In this document: positions 56,958-64,000 of the stretch, in pieces
Layout of the letters: each line of letters begins with the position of its first letter
Numbering within the stretch: position 1 is the stretch's first letter
Assembly: GCA_963757815.1 (NCBI GenBank)
Contig: CAVWSN010000035.1
Span: 1-64,000 of the forward strand
Length of the DNA: 64,000 nt
Direction of reading: 5' to 3'
From: JACVRW01 sp963757815
GTDB taxonomy: Bacteria > Actinomycetota > Thermoleophilia > Solirubrobacterales > Thermoleophilaceae
Position numbers and translations under genes: made by a program
Notes under the pieces: generated by a model
The model's database searches: none
Told to the model about the DNA's origin: nothing
What the model saw: the letters and a program-made list of their open reading frames with translations, nothing else

Positions 56958-58208
56958 CTAGCGCCGCAGCTTCACGCGGAAGTCCTTGACCGTCGACCTG
57001 CCGGACACGGCGGCGGTTACCGTGAGACGGGCGGTCAGGCGGCGCTGGACGCCGAAGGCCTTCCTCAGCTTCCGCTTGCCGGCCCGGCGCAGCCCCAAGG
57101 CGAGCAGTCGCGGCCTTCCATACGGCACGTAGTCGCGCACTCCCGCCAACTGGACCTTGCCGCCACGCGGCAGCGCGATCGTTCCGGTCGCCGTCAGTCC
57201 GGAGCTCGGGCTCGGCGTGGCCAGGACGGTCACCGCCCCGCGCCGCAGCGGGCGCTGCAACCGCTTCCCCCCGAGCGTCAGGTTCGGCGGATCGTTGTCG
57301 CGGATCTTCACGCGGACGCTGTTTCGAGAGGGGGTCCGAGCATCGCCTTGGGCGTTCGCGAGCGTCACGTCGAAGTGCTCGTCGAGCTCGAAGCCCGGGT
57401 CGTCGGCGATCGGTATGGAGATGGTCTTCGCCGTCTCGCCGGGCGCAAACGAAAGAGTGCCGGACGCGGGCTGGAAGTCCTCTCCCGGGCCGGCGGTGCC
57501 GGCTGTCGCGGGCGCAGGGCCCGTGGCGTAGGCGACGGAGCCGGCCCCGCCGCCTGCGAACCGCTCGAACGTCACAGTTGCGACGGCACCAGGTTCCTCG
57601 GTAACTGTGGGCACCACCGGCGCCGGAACGACCAGGCTCGGCGACCGGCTGGCGATCGAGACCTGCCAGCGGGTGAGCTGGCCGCCGCCACCGGGGTCGT
57701 CGTCGACGACGTACAGGCTCCAGACGCCATCGCCGACCGTGTTGTCGAAAACGGAGAGAGTCGACCCGAACGGAGCGGCCGGCGCGGGGGAGGGCAGCAG
57801 ATCCGGAAAGGGATCGGTTATGTCGGATGGCCGGTAGACCCCCGAGACGAGCGGGTCAGTCACGGGACCGGCGGCCTCGTCATCGAAGGTGAGGTCGACG
57901 CTCGTGGCGGGAGCGGAGCCCCCGGCGTCGGAGAGCAGGAGCGTGGACTGACCCCCTGGCCCGGTGAGGAGAATGTCCGCGTCGTCGGGGAAGTCATGGC
58001 TGAGGTTCGAGATGCGGACGTTCACGTCCGTGACGATCCCCTCCCCGGCGGCCGACACCGGGGAGGGGTAGGGGGTGCCCGGCGCCGGCGCCGAGGCGCT
58101 GTCCGGCAGCGTGACCGGCGGCCCGACGGTGGTCTGCGCACCGGCCGGCGCCGCGGGGGAGGCGGCCACGCAGGCCAGGCCGGACAGGATCAGGAGGGGA
58201 GCCCTCAC
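56958..58208 (-). CDS. Secreted P-domain / Calx-beta protein
   Basis: 416 residues from GTG 58208. Signal peptide (RAPLLILSGLACVAASPAAP). A proprotein convertase P-domain follows: VTDVNVRISNLSHDFPDDAD, ILLTGPGGQSTLLLSDAGG, GDGVWSLYVVDDDPGGGGQL, TRWQVSI. Then a Calx-beta domain with SVAYATGPAPATAGTAGPGE, DFQPASGTLSFAPGETAKT, and a basic beta C-terminus. Both domains are surface/adhesion-type beta-sandwiches; no catalytic domain is present. It starts in a GTGA overlap with the collagen-like gene upstream, so the two were probably expressed together. Confidence 0.87.
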   Translation of the reverse strand: MRAPLLILSGLACVAASPAAPAGAQTTVGPPVTLPDSASAPAPGTPYPSPVSAAGEGIVTDVNVRISNLSHDFPDDADILLTGPGGQSTLLLSDAGGSAPATSVDLTFDDEAAGPVTDPLVSGVYRPSDITDPFPDLLPSPAPAAPFGSTLSVFDNTVGDGVWSLYVVDDDPGGGGQLTRWQVSIASRSPSLVVPAPVVPTVTEEPGAVATVTFERFAGGGAGSVAYATGPAPATAGTAGPGEDFQPASGTLSFAPGETAKTISIPIADDPGFELDEHFDVTLANAQGDARTPSRNSVRVKIRDNDPPNLTLGGKRLQRPLRRGAVTVLATPSPSSGLTATGTIALPRGGKVQLAGVRDYVPYGRPRLLALGLRRAGKRKLRKAFGVQRRLTARLTVTAAVSGRSTVKDFRVKLRR

Positions 58209-58738
58209 GGGGCCGCGCAGACGACGTAGGCGGTGACGTTGGCGTCAGTCCCCAGCCCGTCTGCGATCACGGCCTAGGCGATCCATCCGGTCGGGGTGCC
58301 GTCCTGCACGTTGCGGGGGCGGAGACGTACAGGAAGGAATCCGGATCGGGTGTGACGCCGCCGCCGCCGACCGCCCGCTCGTCCGCCGAAGCAGTCTAGC
58401 CGTGGAGCGGCCGAGCCCTCGGTGCCCGGAGCGCACCGTCACGTTCGTGGCCCCGGCAGGGCCCCTGCTCCGGGAGCCCCGCTCGGGCCGGCGGGCCCCG
58501 CGGGCCCCTGCGCTCCGCGCGGACCGGCGGGCAGCTGGCCCGACTTGAAGTCCTGCGCGAGCAGGGAGCGGTCCTTGACCTTGGCCGCGGTGACGGCGTT
58601 CTTCTTGAGCTGCTTGGCGCCGACGCTGTTGGCCGGCAGCTGGGCCACCGCGTACGACGTGCCCCCGAGAGCGACCAAGAGGGCGAGGAATGCCACCGCC
58701 ATCGACGGCGACGGGCGCAACCTGGCATTGCGTCGCAT
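58205..58738 (-). CDS. Secreted collagen-like protein, frameshifted, with an in-frame stop
   Basis: ATG 58738. N-terminus RRNARLRPSPSMAVAFLALL, VALGGTSYAVAQLPANSVGA, KQLKKNAVTAAKVK, then LPAGPRGAQGPAGPAGPSGA, a short Gly-X-Y run. The next frame continues GATNVTVRSG, later DERAVGGGGVTPDPDSFLYV, and NVQDGTPTGWIA-stop-AVIADGLGTDANVTAYVVCA, ending at TGA 58205-58207, which overlaps the next gene's start. A TAG interrupts the last part. At least two slips plus one stop. The family is common in Thermoleophilia-like genomes. Function unknown. Confidence 0.65.
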
Positions 58739-58804
58739 GCTGTCCTCCTCGGATCGAATGCTTGAGGCGACGCTACGCGCGGCGGTTACGCTGGCGTTAC
58801 GGAG

Positions 58805-61800
58805 TCAGACCGGCTCGCCCGCGAGGACGCGCCGCTGCAGCTCGACGGTCTCCGCGGCCGGCTCCATTCCGAGCTCGTCGACCAGCCGCCGGCGGCACTC
58901 CAGGAACTGTCGGAGGGCGTGGGCGCGGCGCCCGGAGCGCGCGTAGGCGGTAATCAGCTCGCGCTGGGCCGACTCGTCGAGCGGTTCGAGCTCCACGAGC
59001 TTGCGGGCGGCCTGGGTGGCGGCGAGCTGGTCGTCGTCCTCGTGGCAGGCCGCCACGAGCGCGGCGAGCACCTCTGCGTAGCGGACCGTCAGGCTCTCGC
59101 GCCAGGCTGCCGCCCAGTCGGCGTAGCGCTCCTCGGGGAGCGGCTCCCCGGCCCACAGCCCGGCGGCGCGCTCAAGGAGCGGCCGGCGTTCGGGACCTTC
59201 GGCGGCGAGGGCGGCCCGCGCGGCCTGCTCGAAGCGGTCGGCGTCGACCGAGTCGCGCTCGCGCAGCCTCAGCGCCAGCGTCCGCTCGGCACCCTCGATC
59301 ACGCTTGGGGTGTCCGGCACGTCGAGCACGGCCCGGGCGCAGGACACCGCCACCCTGAGGCTGCGGCGCGCCGAGGGCTCCGGCGTGTCGGGCCAAAAGG
59401 CCTCCAGCAGCAGGTCCTCGGAGACGGCGCTTCCGCGCTTGACGAGGAGAAAGCGGACGAGCCGCTGGGCCACTCGGCGGTCCCAGGCGGAGTCGTCCGC
59501 GCGCCAGCTGCCGCGCCGGACCTCGAAGCCGCCCAGCAGCGTGAAGTCGAGCGGGGGCGGCCTGGTCACGAGCCGCTCGCGGGCCGAAACGGCTGCGGCG
59601 GCGACCTCCGGGTCCGGGTCGGCCGCGAGCTCGGCGAGCCTCGACGGCAGGTCGGGATGCCCGGACACCCCCGCCGGCGCCACGGCGGCGCGGCGCACGC
59701 GCGAGTTCGGATGGGAGGTGAACGCGAGCAGCGCGTCGCCGCCCGGCCAGGCGACCTCGATCGCGGCGATCACGGCGCCTGGATCGAGCGTCCCCGCGGC
59801 GAGCGCCCTCCAGAGTGGCCGCTCGAGGAGGCCCCACTCGCGCCGCACGACGTCCGAGGCGCTCGCGCCGGCGCCCGCCCATATCGCCTCGAGGTCCGCT
59901 GCCGCGCCTGCCCCGTCGCCCTGGGCATCTCGGAGCCAGGCTCGCAGTCCCAGCAGGAGCGCGCGCGAGTAGCGGCCCGGCGCACCCGGTACGCGCGCGT
60001 CGCAGACGGCGAGGGCATCCTCGACGAGCGCCCGGCTGCGAGCGGACAGCCCGGCGTCGAAGAGCACAGGCGCGGCGTCGACCACTGCCTGGAAGCGCTC
60101 CGAGAGCGGTGCCTGCGCCGCGAGGGCGAGCGCACGGTCGCAGGCGGAGACAGCCGCGCCAGGATCCCCGCGCAGGGTCGCCACGCGCGCCCGCGCGAGC
60201 TCCGCGGCGTATTCTCGCCAGCCGACACCCGTGCTGTCGTCGGCACGCGCGAGCAGCTCCTGGGCAGGACCGGCCGCTCCCGCGCGCGCATTCAGCAAGG
60301 CCCGCCACACGAGGCTCACCTTCAGCATCGCCCGTGAGTGCCGCTCGCGGGCGAGCTCCTCGACCCGGCGCCAGCGCGAGAGAGCCTCGGCGTCATGGCC
60401 CTGGTCGCCCAGCGCGATTGCCAGGATGCCGGCGATCACCGGAAGCCGGTCGAAGGGGTCGACTCGCTCGAACTCGCGGATCGCGTGTTCCGCGCCGGGC
60501 ACCAGCCGGTCGAAGCTGCCGGCGAGCAGGTGCTCGTAGCACTCCCAGACGAGGTGCAGCGGCCGCACGGGGTCGGCATGCGGGTGTGCGAGGAGGCGGC
60601 GCGAGAGCTCCTCGCACTCGCCGATGCGGCCGAGCGCCCCCAGGGCCGCCGCCGCGTAGGCCGCCACGGCCGGCGGGGTGGTGCCCGCGGCGAGCGCTGG
60701 CGCGGCGTCGAAGCCGTCGCCCAGCTCGACGACGCCCTCGATGTCGCCGGACACGAACAGCGGATCGGCGAGCGTGAAGCGAGCGAGCCAGGTGCCCACC
60801 GGGTCGCCGGCCTCCGTGAACAGTCGCGCCGACTCCCGCAGGCGTGCGACCGCGTCCGGCTGGCGCCCTTCAGCCCAGTCGAGCGCGCCCTGGAGCAGCA
60901 GGCACCAGGAGCCGCCGCGGAGCTCATCCGGTAGAGAGTCGATCCAGCGCTGCACCGTCGCGGGCGTCGTGTTGAGGAGCGGCAGTGCGGCCACGGCGAT
61001 GGCCGCGTGTGCGTCGGACCACGACTCGGCGGCGAGCCAGTGCTCGATCGCCTCCTCGACCCGTCCCGCCTCGGTGAGCGCGGACGCCACGCGCGCGTGA
61101 AGGTTCCGGCGGGCTTGGTGCTCGCGCTCGAGATCGAGGCGCTCGAGCAGGAACTCCCGCACGAGCGGGTGGTAGGCGAGCCAGTCTCCCTCGCCGCCGG
61201 CGGGACGTAGGGGCAGTCCAGCCTGCGCGACCCGCTCGTGGAAGTCGCCCGGGAGCCCGAGGGCGAGCATGCAGCCCTGATTGAGCTCGGGCGTGATGCT
61301 CGAGTCGATCAGGGAGTCCCGGAGCCCGGGATCGAGTGGGTCGAGGACCTCCTCGCGGAGGAAGTCGAACAGGCGCGTGCGCGAGGCGGCGCCGCGGAGC
61401 GAGGGGATGTCGGCGCCGAGCGCGCCGAGTGAGCTGCCGAGCGGCCAGCCCTCCGTGGCCGCGAAGAGCCGCTCCGCGTCGGCGTCGGAACGCCGCAGGG
61501 ACCGCAGGAGCTCGCCGCACTCGTCGGGGCTGAACGCGAGCTCCTCGGCGCCGAGCTCGGTCAGCCGGCCGCCGGTGCGCAGCTTCGCGAGCCGCAGCGG
61601 GAGCGCCGTGCGGGTGGCCACCACAACGCGCAGCACCTCGGAGTCGGCCCCGAGGAGGTCGCCCACGAGGGCGGCCGAGTCGCCGTCGTGCGCCAGGTGC
61701 TCGGCGTCATCGATCACGATCACAAGCTGGTCGAGCAGCAGCCGGTCGAGCTCCGCCACAAGCTCCTGACCCAGGGCGCGCGCGTCGATCCGCTCCTGGG

Positions 61801-62092
61801 CCATGGCGAGCCGCTCGGCGAGCAGGTCGACGGCTCCCGGGGTCGCATCGCTCAGCGCCTGTACGAGTCGCCGCAGCAACCTGCCTGCATCGGTGTCGGC
61901 GGGCGTGCAGCGCAGCCAGGCAGAGCGAGCCTCGCGCGCGGCGAGCGCCTCCTCGAGCGCGACGGTCTTTCCGCAGCCCGCGCCCGCCAATAGCAGCAGC
62001 GATCCGCGATCGAGCGCGCGGTTCAGGCGTTCGGCCAGGATGGGCCTTGCGATCCGTGACCCGGCTGCACGGAGCTGCTCGGGAGTGGCCAC
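58805..62092 (-). CDS. MalT-like STAND ATPase with C-terminal SARP output domain
   Basis: 1095 residues. The N-terminal ATPase has Walker A LLAGAGCGKTVALEEALAAR (35-45) and Walker B LDQLVIVIDDAEHLA. The middle about 500 residues are alpha-helical repeats (TPR-like), ending with HEAT-like NSRVRRAAVAPAGVSG. The C-terminus is a winged-helix (DFTLLGGFEVRRGSW; KRGSAVSEDLLLEAFWPDTP) followed by a BTAD bacterial transcriptional activation domain (YADWAAAWRESLTVRYAEVL, ARSGRRAHALRQFLECRRRL). It resembles LuxR/MalT sensors, but the DNA-binding output is SARP-like. It probably senses an inducer and activates transcription. Effector unknown. Confidence 0.9.
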   Translation of the reverse strand: MATPEQLRAAGSRIARPILAERLNRALDRGSLLLLAGAGCGKTVALEEALAAREARSAWLRCTPADTDAGRLLRRLVQALSDATPGAVDLLAERLAMAQERIDARALGQELVAELDRLLLDQLVIVIDDAEHLAHDGDSAALVGDLLGADSEVLRVVVATRTALPLRLAKLRTGGRLTELGAEELAFSPDECGELLRSLRRSDADAERLFAATEGWPLGSSLGALGADIPSLRGAASRTRLFDFLREEVLDPLDPGLRDSLIDSSITPELNQGCMLALGLPGDFHERVAQAGLPLRPAGGEGDWLAYHPLVREFLLERLDLEREHQARRNLHARVASALTEAGRVEEAIEHWLAAESWSDAHAAIAVAALPLLNTTPATVQRWIDSLPDELRGGSWCLLLQGALDWAEGRQPDAVARLRESARLFTEAGDPVGTWLARFTLADPLFVSGDIEGVVELGDGFDAAPALAAGTTPPAVAAYAAAALGALGRIGECEELSRRLLAHPHADPVRPLHLVWECYEHLLAGSFDRLVPGAEHAIREFERVDPFDRLPVIAGILAIALGDQGHDAEALSRWRRVEELARERHSRAMLKVSLVWRALLNARAGAAGPAQELLARADDSTGVGWREYAAELARARVATLRGDPGAAVSACDRALALAAQAPLSERFQAVVDAAPVLFDAGLSARSRALVEDALAVCDARVPGAPGRYSRALLLGLRAWLRDAQGDGAGAAADLEAIWAGAGASASDVVRREWGLLERPLWRALAAGTLDPGAVIAAIEVAWPGGDALLAFTSHPNSRVRRAAVAPAGVSGHPDLPSRLAELAADPDPEVAAAAVSARERLVTRPPPLDFTLLGGFEVRRGSWRADDSAWDRRVAQRLVRFLLVKRGSAVSEDLLLEAFWPDTPEPSARRSLRVAVSCARAVLDVPDTPSVIEGAERTLALRLRERDSVDADRFEQAARAALAAEGPERRPLLERAAGLWAGEPLPEERYADWAAAWRESLTVRYAEVLAALVAACHEDDDQLAATQAARKLVELEPLDESAQRELITAYARSGRRAHALRQFLECRRRLVDELGMEPAAETVELQRRVLAGEPV

Positions 62093-62112
62093 TCCCCGCT
62101 GTTGTAGGGGGA

Positions 62113-63034
62113 TCAGAAGCGCTTTTCAACCTCGCGCACGCGCGCGTGCGCGATCGACACGAATCCGTAGGGCCGTCCGGCCAGCCGCTCACCGCGCAGC
62201 AGGTAGCGGCGCTCGAGCTGCTCGGGACCGAGGTCGGACACGAGCCGGAGGCCGTGCGCGTCCAGGAACTCCGCGCAGGAGCCGCGCGGGATCCCGAACA
62301 GGAGCGGCTCGCCACCGGCCGCCACGCGCCGGCGAAGCTGCGGTGCGCCGTAGAAGAAGGCCGTGTCGTCGAGGGCCTCCCGGAAGACGTAGTCGAAGAT
62401 CAGCGCGCTGCCCGGCGCGGTGCGGTTCGCGACCCAGCCGAGCACGCTCTCGACGCCGCCGGGCCGGAGGTAGGGGGAGACGCCCGACCACAGGACCACC
62501 GTCGGCAGGTCGTGCCGGTGGCCCGCGTCGGCGAGCGGAGCGCTCGAGCGGGCCCGCGTTCAGGTCGGCCTCCACGTAGCGAATCCGGGCCGGCAGCGCG
62601 CCGAAGACCTGCCGGACGCGCGCGCGCTTGACCGCGGCCGTGGCAGGGTGGTCGACCTCGAAGGTCGTGACCCCTGAGAGCCGGTGGGCGAGGCGGTGCG
62701 CGCGCGTGTCGAACCCGGCGCCGAGGATCACGAGTTGGCGCGCGCCCGCCTCGAGCTCCTTGCGGAGGAGGGCGTCCATATGCCTCACGCGCGCGATCTC
62801 GAACCAGTAGGACCCGGGCAGCACCCGCTCGGCCAGGCGCGGGGCGACTCCGCGTAGCAGCGGCACCTTCACGATCGCGGTCAGCCTGAGGCCGCCAGAG
62901 ACGAAGCGCGCGGCCAGGTGGTCCGTCCCGCGGATCCGCTCGTCGCGCTCGCGGGCGCCGGCCGCGCGGAGAGCGGCAGCGCCCTCCGCGGTGCTGGCGG
63001 CGAGCCGGGAGCCCATGCCGAGCCCGAGCGTCAT
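62113..63034 (-). CDS. Leucine carboxyl methyltransferase-like SAM methyltransferase, frameshifted
   Basis: ATG 63034, about 306 residues after one extra base (62538-62545) is removed. The N-terminal part has RIRGTDHLAARFVSGGLRLT, RQLVILGAGFDTRAHRL (SAM motif) and VTTFEVDHPATAAVK (acidic loop). The other frame continues DAGHRHDLPTVVLWSGVSPY, LRPGGVESVLGWVANRTAPG and FDYVFREALDD. This is the LCMT/PPM1-type family (S-adenosylmethionine-dependent, about 300 aa), acting on small molecules or protein carboxylates in bacteria. The start overlaps the stop of the upstream gene (ATGA). Confidence 0.82.
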
Positions 63035-64000
63035 GACGGCTGGAGCTGCGCGGCGGCGCGCATCAGGCCCAGGCGGCCGAGCGCTCCCTCCACGTCGGGT
63101 AGCGGATGCAGGTAGCGGCGGTAGGCCGCGCGGCTCAGGCGGAGGAGGTGGAGCGGCGTCGAGGCCACCACGTCGGCCGTGCGCAGCCCACCCGTGAGCA
63201 GGCCGATCTCACCGAAGCAGTCGCCGCGGCGCAGCGTCTCGCCGTGAACGCGCGCCTCGCCGCGCTCGATCAGATAGAGGGCGTCCGCCGGTTCGCCGCG
63301 GGCGACGACCGTCGCGCCGACGCGGGACCCGCAGCTCGTCGAGCAGGCCGTGCAGGGTCGTGCACTCGCTGTCGGACAGCGTGGCGAGGGGCGGAAAGCG
63401 GCGCAGGCGGCCCCCGAGCGCCCTGGCGCGGCGGCGCTCCGAAGCCGAGAGCTCGCGCTGGGGGAGCGGCGTGTCGGCGAGGGCAGCGAGCCCTCCGCTT
63501 GGGAGGAGGCTGCTGGCGGTCACGGGGCGCTCCTTCGCCGCCGCCAGCGCGATCAGGGGGTGGGCCCCGGGCGCGGCAAGGGCGATCTCGACCGCACGCA
63601 GCCGGGCGGCCATGGAGGCCATGTCGGAGACCAGCACCGCGAACGGGTAGCGGGCGCGGCCGTCGAGGGCGGGCGACAGGAAGTGGCCGGGCTCGAACGC
63701 GGGGAGCCCGCCGCGGACCATCGCGAAGGGCGTGTGCAGGAGCTCGAGGTGGCGGCGCGCGACGGCGTCCTCGAACTCGCCCACGAAGGCTTCGACGTCG
63801 AGCCTGAGCGGGCCGGTGAGCGAGTGGAAGGCGGCGAGGCAGACCTCCACGACCGCCCTCGTGCCGAGCTCGCCCAGCGATCCGAGCCGCCGGTTCTTGA
63901 CGAAGCGGCCGAGCTCGCGGATGCGCCCGAGCGGCAGGTCGGGCAGGATCCGGAGCCGGTTGAGGGCTCCCCAGCCGAAGTGCTCCTCGAACGGAAGCAG
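63031..64000 (-). CDS. Cyclic nucleotide-binding domain protein, partial and frameshifted
   Basis: The gene runs off the right edge, so its start is unknown. The visible N-terminal part (LLPFEEHFGWGALNRLRILP; RLGSLGELGTRAVVEVCLAA) is helical and alanine-rich with no recognised fold. The C-terminal domain is a cyclic-nucleotide-binding beta-barrel: SDSECTTLHGLLDELR, then, after a one-base slip near 63320-63328, VVARGEPADALYLIERGEAR, RGDCFGEIGLLTGGLRTADV (the phosphate-binding cassette) and LRLSRAAYRRYLHPLPDVEG. It stops at TGA 63031-63033. It may respond to a cyclic nucleotide. Confidence 0.75.

Overview
This is one contiguous stretch of a very GC-rich, gene-dense genome. GTG and TTG starts and 4-base stop/start overlaps (ATGA, GTGA) are frequent. 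The order pdxS-pdxT ... yebC-ruvC-ruvA-ruvB ... secD-secF is the actinobacterial arrangement. Several small families (NTF2/SnoaL-like proteins beginning MSQ(E/Q)NVE, collagen-like proteins beginning MRRNARLR, lipoproteins with an AQDD-GNV motif) suggest the deep-branching class Thermoleophilia (Solirubrobacterales/Gaiellales). That placement is inference from family resemblance. No rRNA was seen, and the only tRNA is a 3' fragment at the left edge.

Layout. 1-12.3 kb is an accessory zone of small proteins: four NTF2/SnoaL-like paralogues, an arylsulfatase, a Zn-ribbon/HTH protein, an RTX-like secreted protein, a collagen-like repeat protein, a 72-residue secreted H-X9-DG protein and a DUF4326 protein. 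12.3-17.8 kb holds a cupin gene diverging from a TetR regulator over a palindromic operator region. The TetR gene overlaps a phosphodiester glycosidase and a metallophosphoesterase, and a GST, a sugar nucleotidyltransferase and an RpiR regulator follow. 17.8-24.6 kb is a minus-strand MacB-like export operon (adaptor, ATPase, permease, lipoprotein, secreted protein) with a related lipoprotein upstream. 24.8-32.9 kb is a plus-strand RND cluster: beta-propeller/PASTA protein, RND pump, 139-residue adaptor-like lipoprotein, second RND pump. 33-43 kb holds a lipase-like secreted protein, an M1 peptidase, a patatin, the vitamin B6 genes pdxS/pdxT, an M29 aminopeptidase and a large secreted BNR/PKD/LamG protein. 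43.2-50.6 kb is the housekeeping block yebC, ruvCAB, a zinc-ribbon/PAS protein and a fused secDF. 50.6-64 kb is dominated by signalling: a 1565-residue kinase/cyclase/STAND/WD40 protein diverging from an FHA-HTH protein, a MalT-like regulator with a C-terminal SARP output module, a methyltransferase and a cyclic-nucleotide-binding protein that runs off the edge.

A feature of the whole window is the number of coding regions whose homologous reading continues in another frame after a one-base slip: about seventeen genes, including conserved ones such as ruvB, secDF and an RND pump. Several slipped genes still end exactly at the ATGA/GTGA overlap expected with the next gene. The simplest reading is residual insertion/deletion error in the sequence, with true decay possible in a few genes. 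Functional calls for those genes are made on the combined frames.

The most distinctive candidate system is the one-polypeptide Ser/Thr kinase - class III nucleotidyl cyclase - STAND NTPase - transmembrane - WD40 protein beside an FHA-HTH protein. It resembles a signalling unit in which a surface-tethered sensor could both phosphorylate and make a cyclic nucleotide, read out by a phosphothreonine-binding transcription factor.
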